A stretch of 8,111 nt of DNA from Spirochaetia bacterium (GCA_009929055.1 SABI01000111.1:1-8111); one strand, 5' to 3'. Shown: positions 1 through 6,099, counted from the first letter of the stretch. The notes: a model not told the origin generated them from the letters alone. Made by a program: numbers and translations.

Positions 1-130
1 TTTCACAATTAAGCCTCTAAAAACAAACCCTTCGATTAAGCTAATAATGTATGTCAGGGAGATTATTGCCGACCACCATAGAGGCCTGCCCCCCTTACCG
101 AGGTCAATGTAATTCTTATGTAGTAGATTA
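1..130. other. Opening stretch without an assignable gene
   Basis: No gene can be named here. One + strand frame is open from position 2 to a TAA at 110-112 and could be the last 36 codons of a gene that begins before the window; its end reads RGLPPLPRSM, which I do not recognise. The GC-rich patch around 80-100 contrasts with the AT-rich surroundings. No terminator-type hairpin with a T tract follows the TAA, so the frame has little support. Confidence 0.25.
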
Positions 131-154
131 ATGGACGAATACGAAGAATTACGC

Positions 155-184
155 TTGGTCAATTTCAGTTTCACTCTATGTAAT
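155..184 (+). promoter_or_regulatory. Possible promoter of the small gene at 218
   Basis: A TTGGTC box (155-160) and a TGTAAT box (179-184, five of six matches to TATAAT) are separated by 18 bases. Transcription would start near 190, inside the palindrome at 187-205, the usual place for a repressor operator. The -35 match is weak, so this is inference from spacing and context. Confidence 0.35.
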
Positions 185-186
185 GG

Positions 187-205
187 TTTCACCACAGTGG
201 TGAAA
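187..205. promoter_or_regulatory. Perfect palindrome, candidate operator or RBS-masking hairpin
   Basis: TTTCACCAC, one central A, then GTGGTGAAA: a perfect dyad with 9-base arms. Its right end overlaps the AAAGGAG ribosome-binding site (203-209) of the gene at 218. As DNA it could be a symmetric operator at the predicted start of transcription. As RNA it could fold into a 7-bp stem with a 5-base loop that hides the first bases of the ribosome-binding site. The symmetry is directly visible; its function is inferred. Confidence 0.6.
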
Positions 206-217
206 GGAGTCTTTTTA

Positions 218-460
218 ATGAAAGTAATTTCCACAATTAATGTTAAGGAGTATGAACAGCTCAGTAACAGCTTGGCAAGAATCCCTTTGATAGACCGTTT
301 GGACTATCTGCATGACAAGCAAGGTGGGTTCCTTGCACTTCTTATTTCCAAAGTTGCAAAAGAAATAAGGCTTGATGTGACCGTCATAAAGAGGGCGTTT
401 TTATCCATTATCATCAAAGTCGTCACTGAAATTAAGAATAAGAACAGGACCGCGGATTAA
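218..460 (+). CDS. Small unrecognised protein, 80 residues
   Basis: I do not recognise this protein. The ATG at 218 is preferred because AAAGGAG (203-209) lies 8 bases upstream. An in-frame ATG at 131 would run through the palindrome and the possible promoter and has no ribosome-binding site. The product starts MKVISTINVKEYEQL and has no signal peptide or clear membrane helix. It looks mostly alpha-helical with amphipathic segments. A Gly-Gly pair (residues 46-47, in the context DKQGGFLALL) precedes a stretch rich in Leu, Ile, Val and Lys up to a basic tail. It is probably a soluble cytoplasmic protein. The palindrome at its ribosome-binding site suggests tight control. No neighbour gives a functional clue: what follows is a run of broken frames. 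A real gene is likely from the start signals, but a remnant of something larger is possible. Confidence 0.55.
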   Translation: MKVISTINVKEYEQLSNSLARIPLIDRLDYLHDKQGGFLALLISKVAKEIRLDVTVIKRAFLSIIIKVVTEIKNKNRTAD

Positions 461-839
461 GCTTTCCTGTAATTATTGCTCTCTACATATCAAAGGAGTC
501 GGCTAAACAATGTGAACGGCTCGACGTTGGCTACCTGGATTTGTCTGGAAGCTGTAGACTGTTGATCTACTGTTTGTATGTGAGCGATCAAGGACACCCA
601 AACAAATTTGCAAAGAAACGTACAGTTAAAACCAGATTCAATCCTTCCTCGAAAGTATCATCGTTGATTCTTAGGGAAATCATGCGTGGTTTAGCCTATT
701 GGTGGAAACTGAGCCTCCTTTCAGACAAACTGCAGCATCATTGAATGAAATCTTTAGATTGTTGAAGTCAGAATCAATACTATCGACAAAAAGGTTCATA
801 AAGATTCTTCATGCATATGAAGTTTACCCATACAATTAG
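442..839 (+). pseudogene. Possible decayed gene in two overlapping frames
   Basis: One + strand frame is open from 442 to a stop at 742-744, with no good start or ribosome-binding site. A second frame is open from 675 to a TAG at 837-839 and reads like protein, for example TEPPFRQTAASLNEIFRLLK and then TKRFIKILHAYEVYPYN. The two overlap between 675 and 741, so a single frameshift near 695-715 would join them into one C-terminal region. I cannot name a family. The first frame contains LREIMRGLAYWWKL, also unrecognised. This could be a decayed gene or mobile-element remnant, or chance open frames in intergenic DNA. The stretch 461-890 has no other feature I can support beyond a 12-bp direct repeat and a weak hairpin at 807-822 (CTTCAT/ATGAAG). 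Confidence 0.25.
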
Positions 840-885
840 TTTAATTAGATAAAAAGTTTCTGTTGAATTACAAATAAAGATTCTT
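798..885. repeat. Two copies of ATAAAGATTCTT
   Basis: The 12-base word ATAAAGATTCTT occurs exactly at 798-809 and again at 874-885, with starts 76 bases apart, just upstream of the Lnb-like gene. The second copy sits immediately before the possible -10 box at 892. They could be regulator sites or chance matches in AT-rich DNA. Confidence 0.35.
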
Positions 886-888
886 TTG

Positions 889-897
889 TGGTATGAT
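889..897 (+). promoter_or_regulatory. Extended -10 promoter of the Lnb-like gene
   Basis: TGGTATGAT is an extended -10 element: TG, one base, then TATGAT, five of six matches to TATAAT. There is no good -35 box at normal spacing; TTGAAT at 863-868 is 23 bases away. Transcription would begin about 7 bases after the box, at or next to the ATG at 905, implying a leaderless message. This agrees with the lack of a ribosome-binding site before either ATG. Confidence 0.4.
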
Positions 898-904
898 ACT
901 TCTT

Positions 905-2293
905 ATGAATCGTTCTAAAAGCTCTTTATTTATATATATCTCTTTATTATTTCTTGTGTGTACCCTTTCAAGTATCCACTCTATCTCTTTTATCCCAAAT
1001 TCTGCCCCTTTTGATCCTAACAATACGATGCTCTTGTTGGGTGAAGAGGACTTAGAGAAAGAAAATCAATTTACGTATAGTGATGAAGAACCTCGCTATA
1101 CAATAAAACTTTCTACTATGGGAAGGGGTGATCCTTTATATGTGTGGTTTGGGCACTCTGCAATAGTGATTGATGATAAAGTAACAAATCGTAGTGTGAT
1201 GTATGATTATGGCATTTTTAGCTTTAATGAGGGGTTTTATAAAACTTTTGCATTAGGAAGATTGTGGTATGAATCATGGGCCACAGATACACTAATGAGG
1301 TTTGCTATCGCCAGTGAAGAGGATCGTAATATCTCATTAGTTACGTTAGATTTGCCACAAGATGTTGCCCTAAATGTCTTAAATTTTGTCAATAAAACAA
1401 TGCAAAAAGAGTACTCTACCTATCTTTACCACCATTATAAAGAAAATTGTTCAACAAAGATTAGAGATATTATCGACATAGCAACCAATGGGGAATTTAA
1501 AGAGTTTGCAACAGAGGTACCCTCTGCTTATACTATTCGTGAACTGGTTTCGCTTCACACAGCTAGTAACCCTTTTATCCACTTCACCCTTAACTTTTTA
1601 CAAAACAGATCGATAGATACCCCAATTACTCTATGGGAGGCGATGTTCTTACCTGAAAAGTTAGAAGAAGGAGTCTTAACATTTAATAGACAGCGGATAG
1701 ATGGCTCTTCTATACCCCTATCCCTTAATAGGGAGGTTATTCATGCAGCTCCTCTTGGAATCAGACCAGAGAATAATCAGTCAATGCTTCAAGCAAACCT
1801 TATTATGTTCTTCTCATCAATTCTTTTGTCCCTCTTCATCTTCTTCTTTCGCCGGGGGATGGAGAATACCCGATTTATCGGGATGAAAAGGTTCTACAAA
1901 ACAATCTATTCTCTCTTAAGTATTTCATGGACTCTTGTGGGATCAGTATTCTCCCTTGTCCTTATCTTCATGATGGTAATGAGTAATCATGATGTCACCT
2001 ACTTTAATGAAAATATCCTCATTATCTCCCCCCTTACTCTACTACTCCTCCTTTCAAGTATAAAAAGAGTCTTTTCTAAAGAAACTGATTACCGATTTTA
2101 TGAAAGTGTTAATACTATCGCCCTCTCCCTTATAGGGGTATTAATTGTCGCTAAGGGGCTATTTCCTTATTACCTGTATCAACATAACTGGGATATTTTA
2201 GTGGTAATGGTTCCCCTTTATCTAATGAACTCTACCTTTGTTCATCGTTTCTATAAAAAAAGAAAGAGAATAATTAACAATAAAACTTGGTAG
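905..2293 (+). CDS. DUF4105 / Lnb-type lipoprotein N-acyltransferase candidate
   Basis: Numbering is from the in-frame ATG at 893. Residues 10-32 form a hydrophobic signal or anchor helix. Residues about 65-265 form a DUF4105 periplasmic domain with the family signatures GHSA (87-90, His88) and NCST (185-188, Cys186), the likely catalytic His and Cys. Five membrane helices follow, near 302-319, 338-362, 373-390, 404-428 and 433-450, with a basic tail. DUF4105 plus five helices is the layout of Lnb, the Bacteroides enzyme that N-acylates lipoproteins in the inner membrane. Acyl transfer to lipoproteins is therefore inferred here. The start at 905 is chosen because the ATG at 893 lies inside the probable -10 box; neither has a ribosome-binding site, so 893 remains possible. 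A FemX-type gene follows 72 bases downstream on the same strand, suggesting an envelope operon. Confidence 0.75.
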   Translation: MNRSKSSLFIYISLLFLVCTLSSIHSISFIPNSAPFDPNNTMLLLGEEDLEKENQFTYSDEEPRYTIKLSTMGRGDPLYVWFGHSAIVIDDKVTNRSVMYDYGIFSFNEGFYKTFALGRLWYESWATDTLMRFAIASEEDRNISLVTLDLPQDVALNVLNFVNKTMQKEYSTYLYHHYKENCSTKIRDIIDIATNGEFKEFATEVPSAYTIRELVSLHTASNPFIHFTLNFLQNRSIDTPITLWEAMFLPEKLEEGVLTFNRQRIDGSSIPLSLNREVIHAAPLGIRPENNQSMLQANLIMFFSSILLSLFIFFFRRGMENTRFIGMKRFYKTIYSLLSISWTLVGSVFSLVLIFMMVMSNHDVTYFNENILIISPLTLLLLLSSIKRVFSKETDYRFYESVNTIALSLIGVLIVAKGLFPYYLYQHNWDILVVMVPLYLMNSTFVHRFYKKRKRIINNKTW

Positions 2294-2365
2294 ATAGCTT
2301 ACACTTGAGCACCTCTTCTTTCCATGCTATGGTGGGGCCATCATATAGTTGTAGGTAGTGCACAA

Positions 2366-3436
2366 ATGGATGTAAATCTAGAATCAAAAAGTACATATAG
2401 TCTTTTTGAAACCCCCTTAGTTCATCAAAGTTCCTTCTGGTCTTCTGTCAAACAAAAGCAAGGGTATAAATCGTTAGCTTTCGATATCAAGGTAAAGGTG
2501 AGTGACCTCTATTGCAATCTCCCCTCTAGTGGTTATATTGTCGATGATGTTCATATTATTTTGCAACCGATTAACAGAGATTACTCAATAGGGTATGTCC
2601 CTTATGGCCCCCTTATCTCACCAAATGAAGAACTGCGGGGAGACTTCATTGAAGAACTTAGTGAACAATTAAAAGAAACTCTTCCTAAACACTGTGCCCT
2701 TATTCGCTATGACTTGCCATGGGAGAATCCTTTTACTAAAGAGATTTCGATAGAAAGCCAGCAAGTCAGGATGAATTGGGGAACACATAATCATAACATC
2801 CGTAAGAGTATGAGTGACACCCTTCCTAGTACCACCCTCATCATAGATCTCACTCGAAGTGAAGAAGAAATTCTCTCATCAATGAAACAAAAGACTCGCT
2901 ACAATATTAACCTTGCAAAGAGAAAAGGGGTTGAAGTAAGAATTGGTGGAATAAAAGATTTTGCTCTATTTTATGATCTTTACCGTCAAACTGCCTTAAG
3001 AAATAATTTCACCCTCCATGAAAGCTCCTTCTTTACCCCATTTTTTGAGGTAAAAGAGGAAGGGTATTCATCCACACTTCTTATAGCTTCACTCAATAAT
3101 GAACCCCTTAGTGCTATGTTTCTTACCCTTGGAGGTAAAAGAGCTACCTATTTATTTGGAGCAAGCAGTAATAATCATAGAGAGTCGATGAGCACCTATG
3201 CTCTTCAGTTTAAGGCGATGCAAATAGCCAAGGAATCAGGATGCGACTCATACGATATGTTTGGGATAGCCCCTTCTCTCGAGAAAGGGCACCCTATGAG
3301 TGGATTAAATCAATTTAAACTTGGCTTTGGAGGATCTATCTTTCATAGAATGGGATGTTGGGATTACCCAATAGAGAAGGAAGTAGCTTCATCTTTTATA
3401 GATTATGAAATGACGGCTAAAGGGTATCATCTATAA
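2366..3436 (+). CDS. FemA/FemB/FemX-family peptidoglycan aminoacyltransferase
   Basis: A 356-residue cytoplasmic protein of the Fem family, which uses aminoacyl-tRNA to add amino acids to the peptidoglycan precursor lipid II. Visible signatures: TPLVHQSSFW near the N-terminus (16-25); GYVPYGPLIS (76-85); the charged KQKTRYNINLAKRKGV (174-189), typical of Fem transferases; and a C-terminal YDMFGIAP (296-303) followed by GLNQFKLGFGG (313-323). It appears to be a full two-lobed GNAT-like enzyme. Spirochaete peptidoglycan can carry ornithine-glycine, so glycine transfer is a reasonable guess, but the sequence does not show the amino acid used. The start at 2366 is preferred over the ATG at 2324: the extra 14 residues (MLWWGHHIVV onward) do not look like a family N-terminus and 2324 has no ribosome-binding site. 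AGG at 2353-2355 is a weak site for 2366. TTGAGC (2305) and TATGGT (2328), 17 bases apart, could be an internal promoter. Confidence 0.85.
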   Translation: MDVNLESKSTYSLFETPLVHQSSFWSSVKQKQGYKSLAFDIKVKVSDLYCNLPSSGYIVDDVHIILQPINRDYSIGYVPYGPLISPNEELRGDFIEELSEQLKETLPKHCALIRYDLPWENPFTKEISIESQQVRMNWGTHNHNIRKSMSDTLPSTTLIIDLTRSEEEILSSMKQKTRYNINLAKRKGVEVRIGGIKDFALFYDLYRQTALRNNFTLHESSFFTPFFEVKEEGYSSTLLIASLNNEPLSAMFLTLGGKRATYLFGASSNNHRESMSTYALQFKAMQIAKESGCDSYDMFGIAPSLEKGHPMSGLNQFKLGFGGSIFHRMGCWDYPIEKEVASSFIDYEMTAKGYHL

Positions 3437-3445
3437 TATGAAGTG

Positions 3446-3467
3446 AGAGGGAGCTGTTGCTCCCTCT
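3446..3467. terminator. Hairpin between convergent femX-type gene and arcC
   Basis: AGAGGGAGC, loop TGTT, GCTCCCTCT: a perfect 9-bp GC-rich stem in the 42-base gap between two converging genes, so it probably stops transcription from both sides. A clear T tract is missing in both directions, so it is a hairpin terminator only by position and stem strength. Confidence 0.65.
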
Positions 3468-3478
3468 ATCCATCATGG

Positions 3479-4441
3479 CTATTTCTCTACTATCTTAGTC
3501 CCTTTATCATCATAAAGGGCACCATAAATATTTTCTGGATTTGTGATGAGGCCAACATTTCCTGTAGATGTCACAAAGTCCATCATAGCCTGAACTTTGG
3601 GAAGCATGCTTCCTGGGGCAAAGTGTCCTTCATCCACATATTGTTGACACTCTTCTAAGGTGATAGTACTTAAATCAACTTGCTCTGGCCTACCGTAATG
3701 GAGGGAGACCTTTTCTACAGCAGTAGAGATAACAAACATGTCGGCTTTAAGTTCTTTTGCTAATAGAGCTGCTGCTAAATCTTTATCAATAACAGCCTCT
3801 TTTCCCTCTAAAGAACCATCAGTATGTCGAACAACAGGAATTCCACCCCCTCCAGCTGCTATAACGATGATATCATTATTGAGAAGTGTTCTAATTGTCT
3901 CAAGTTCTACAATAGAGACAGGTTTTGGGGAAGCAACTACCCTTCGATATCCTCTTCCCGCATCTTCCATCACATCCCATCCATCTTGTTTTCGGTGCTC
4001 AGCAGCATCTTGTTCACTCATGAAAGAACCTATTGGTTTACTTGGCTTCTTAAAAGAAGGATCTTCTGGATGTACTTCAACTTGAGTAACAACTGTTGCA
4101 ACTTGTTTAGAAAGATTTACCCTATTAAATTCATTTAAAAGAGCCATTTGGAGTTGATACCCAATAGCCCCTTGAGTATCAGCAACACAAGAATCTAATG
4201 GAACAGTATGTAAGATTGATTTAGCATATTCAGCACGTAATAAGATAAATCCAACTTGGGGACCATTTCCATGGGCAATTACTACTCTATGCCCCTTTTC
4301 TACTAATTTTACAATATGAGAAGCTGTTTTTCGTGCTGCTTCATATTGACTTACTACACTGACATGCTTTGCATCTTCTATAAGAGAATTCCCCCCTATA
4401 GCAATGACAATTAACTTACTTTTTTCCATCTTTTTCTCCAT
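3479..4441 (-). CDS. arcC: Carbamate kinase
   Basis: Carbamate kinase makes ATP, ammonia and CO2 from carbamoyl phosphate and ADP, the last step of arginine (arginine deiminase), agmatine or purine fermentation; it is a soluble enzyme of the amino acid kinase fold. At 320 residues it has the normal length, with all expected blocks: AIGGNSL (14-20), AHGNGPQVG (56-64), AAGGGGIPVV (195-204), VIDKDLAAALLA (217-228), VEKVSLHYGRPEQ (242-254) and GHFAPGSMLPKVQA (272-285). Two starts are plausible: the ATG at 4441, with AGAGG nine bases upstream, and the ATG at 4429 (protein beginning MEKSKLIVIAIGG), with GGAG six bases upstream. No arcA, arcB or arcD gene lies nearby, so the source of carbamoyl phosphate is not evident. 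It is transcribed alone, divergently from the GH3-like gene, from a promoter with a consensus -10 box at 4486-4491. Confidence 0.93.
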   Translation of the reverse strand: MEKKMEKSKLIVIAIGGNSLIEDAKHVSVVSQYEAARKTASHIVKLVEKGHRVVIAHGNGPQVGFILLRAEYAKSILHTVPLDSCVADTQGAIGYQLQMALLNEFNRVNLSKQVATVVTQVEVHPEDPSFKKPSKPIGSFMSEQDAAEHRKQDGWDVMEDAGRGYRRVVASPKPVSIVELETIRTLLNNDIIVIAAGGGGIPVVRHTDGSLEGKEAVIDKDLAAALLAKELKADMFVISTAVEKVSLHYGRPEQVDLSTITLEECQQYVDEGHFAPGSMLPKVQAMMDFVTSTGNVGLITNPENIYGALYDDKGTKIVEK

Positions 4442-4472
4442 ATATTGAGGCCTCTTACACCTACAATCTTAG

Positions 4473-4520
4473 TGTTGTTTCGCTCATTATAATACAACAG
4501 GGTTGCAACAAAATGCAACA
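4473..4520. promoter_or_regulatory. Repeated CAACA motifs, candidate operators
   Basis: TGTTGT (4473-4478) is the inverted copy of ACAACA (4494-4499); the two flank the TATAAT box with starts 21 bases apart. Two more copies, GCAACA at 4505-4510 and 4515-4520, follow at steps of 11 and 10 bases. All are therefore near the same face of the DNA, as expected for cooperative binding of a regulator. The regulator is unknown. The last two copies also form the arms of the hairpin at 4502-4519. Confidence 0.4.
4486..4491 (-). promoter_or_regulatory. arcC -10 box
   Basis: On the minus strand this reads TATAAT, a perfect consensus -10, placing the arcC transcript start near 4479 and leaving a leader of about 38 bases. 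No good -35 box exists at 16-18 bases; TTGTTG (4506-4511) is 14 bases away and TTGCAT (4513-4518) is 21. Weak -35 boxes often mean activator dependence. A TATAAT is also readable on the + strand at 4488-4493. Confidence 0.5.
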
Positions 4521-4528
4521 CTTTTTTT
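4502..4528 (+). terminator. Terminator-like hairpin upstream of the GH3-like gene
   Basis: GTTGCA (4502-4507), a six-base loop, TGCAAC (4514-4519), then AC and seven T (4522-4528): the layout of an intrinsic terminator on the + strand. The next gene to the left, arcC, runs the other way, so there is no obvious transcript to end. It could be an attenuator in the GH3-like gene's leader or a block on antisense transcripts. The six-bp stem is short, so activity is uncertain. CAAC (4495-4498) could pair with GTTG (4502-4505) as a competing fold. Confidence 0.4.
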
Positions 4529-4605
4529 ATCTTGGGTTCCGGTTTCCTCATCTGGAATATATAGATAGATACTGTTAGTATTATAAGAGTGAGGAGAAAA
4601 AGAGT

Positions 4606-6099
4606 ATGAGTAATGATACCACTATCGGTTCTAGATTCATTATCACCCTTAAGGGAGATAGACTAGATGAGTCATTCCCTTTTATTATTCGCGATTATCA
4701 CATTAATAAGGTTCTCATCCGAGGACAAAACATGAGAGATGAAAAGCAGCTTATACATCTTATTGGTGAGATAAAAAAAACTATTAGAGAACAAACTGAA
4801 AGTGAAGCTTTCATTATTCTTGAGTATAACCATACTACTTCTCAAGTGCTTCACACCTTTATGACCCCTATTGCCCATCCTTTAGCCCTAAGTGCTACTT
4901 CTGATGAAGGCAATGCCTACAGTATTGGCAAGCTTCATGGAAGTGAATTAAAGAACCTTGGCTTTCACGCAATTATCGCTCCATCGATGGAACTCCATTC
5001 GAATGTAAACAGAGAGTCAACTGATATGAGTTTTGGTAATGTAAAGGATGTAGTGAGTCGCTTCGGCATTGCAATGCAAATTGGCTATATTGATGGGGGA
5101 ATTATCCCCATTTTATACAACTATCCAGGAAAGAGTGCTGTCTATACAGAAGATGAGGCCTCTATCGGAATAAATGACAAAACTATTCAAGAACTCAAAG
5201 AGAATGAATTATATCCATTTGAAAGGGCAATTGAAAAAGGGGCAAAAGCTCTCTTAGTTGCCCCCTACTACTATAAAGCATATTCTGATGAGCCCATTAT
5301 CGCAAGTATGTCTTATCAGTTAATAAGTGAGTATACTCGAGAAGAATTAGGATATGAAGGACTTATCATTTCCCCTTTTGTTGATGATGAGTCGTTATTG
5401 AACCACATTCCGTTAGAAAGAATTGCTATTGAGAGTCTAAAAAGTGGATGTGACCTCATCCTTATTTCATCTCATTATGAGAATATTCAACGAGTATATG
5501 CCTCTATTGAGGAATCCCTTGACACATCGTATCTCTCATCAACTCTTCATCAAGAGAGTCTCTCTCGAATAGAAAGCACCACATCTAATACCTCATTTGA
5601 TGTTGAAATTGACAAGGCGAGTCATAGTGCAATTGTGAAAGCAATTATTGAGCGCTCTATCACCCTCTTACACTCAACTGATGGAACAATCCCCCCTCTT
5701 GGCGACAATCCAATCTTCTTAAGTAAGAAAAGTGAAGGCCTTTCCTTCGCTTTCTGGTGCAAAGAGAACATCGGTGGAGAAGCTTTTTTGTTTGAAGAGG
5801 AGATCGAAAGTAGTGAAATTAACAGATTAATAGAAGAAGCGAGTGACAACTCCTCTATCATCATTGCCCTCAAAAATGGATATGCTCACCCTAAAGAACT
5901 ATCTCTAGCAAACTCTCTTGGGGCTACGGGAATCCCCACAATAGCTGTTTCCCTCGAAGATCCATACGATGTTTTATTTTTACAACCTTCAATCTGTTCT
6001 ATTGCTATTTATGAGGAGTCCCTTTATTCATATGAGGGCCTAAGAAAAGTATTAACTGGAGAGCGCAATGCAACAGGAAATCTCTCCATTCATTGGTAG
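4606..6099 (+). CDS. Family 3 glycoside hydrolase homologue, catalytic motifs lost
   Basis: A 497-residue protein with the layout of NagZ/YbbD-type GH3 beta-N-acetylglucosaminidases: a TIM-barrel-like domain (about 10-300) and a C-terminal alpha/beta domain (about 335-497; ITLLHSTDGTIPPL at 352-365, IIALKNGYAHPKEL at 418-431, IPTIAVSLEDPYDV at 443-456). The barrel follows the family in order, but the key motifs are altered. DxEGGxVxR is replaced by EYNHTTSQV (73-81). KHFPGHG is YNYPGKS (171-177). The DSH loop carrying the acid/base His is TEDEASIG (181-188). The nucleophile position in the SDDL-type motif is Pro257 in IISPFVDDES (254-263). It therefore probably does not cleave sugars and may bind a ligand or act as a regulator. 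There is no signal peptide, so it is cytoplasmic. GAGGAG (4591-4596) lies nine bases before the ATG; TATTAT (4579-4584) is a possible -10. A transporter gene follows 69 bases later. Confidence 0.82.
   Translation: MSNDTTIGSRFIITLKGDRLDESFPFIIRDYHINKVLIRGQNMRDEKQLIHLIGEIKKTIREQTESEAFIILEYNHTTSQVLHTFMTPIAHPLALSATSDEGNAYSIGKLHGSELKNLGFHAIIAPSMELHSNVNRESTDMSFGNVKDVVSRFGIAMQIGYIDGGIIPILYNYPGKSAVYTEDEASIGINDKTIQELKENELYPFERAIEKGAKALLVAPYYYKAYSDEPIIASMSYQLISEYTREELGYEGLIISPFVDDESLLNHIPLERIAIESLKSGCDLILISSHYENIQRVYASIEESLDTSYLSSTLHQESLSRIESTTSNTSFDVEIDKASHSAIVKAIIERSITLLHSTDGTIPPLGDNPIFLSKKSEGLSFAFWCKENIGGEAFLFEEEIESSEINRLIEEASDNSSIIIALKNGYAHPKELSLANSLGATGIPTIAVSLEDPYDVLFLQPSICSIAIYEESLYSYEGLRKVLTGERNATGNLSIHW

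Noticed and set aside
31..37. TTCGATT resembling a tRNA T-loop
   Set aside because: The flanking bases (AACCC and AAGCT) do not pair and no acceptor, D or anticodon arms can be drawn.
131..217. ATG at 131 as the start of the small gene
   Set aside because: No ribosome-binding site, and the extension would run through the possible promoter and the palindrome; the ATG at 218 has AAAGGAG at good spacing.
1..890. Insertion sequence or transposase remnant
   Set aside because: No transposase motif, terminal inverted repeats or target duplication could be seen; only unassigned frames and short repeats.
1701..1886. 61-codon + strand frame inside the Lnb-like gene
   Set aside because: Lies in another frame of a gene with clear domain and membrane structure, without a start signal.
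2324..2365. ATG at 2324 as the FemX-type start
   Set aside because: No ribosome-binding site and an atypical N-terminal extension; kept only as an alternative.
3738..4138. Two + strand open frames opposite arcC
   Set aside because: They lie entirely antisense to the well-supported carbamate kinase gene and have serine- and proline-rich sequences typical of shadow frames.
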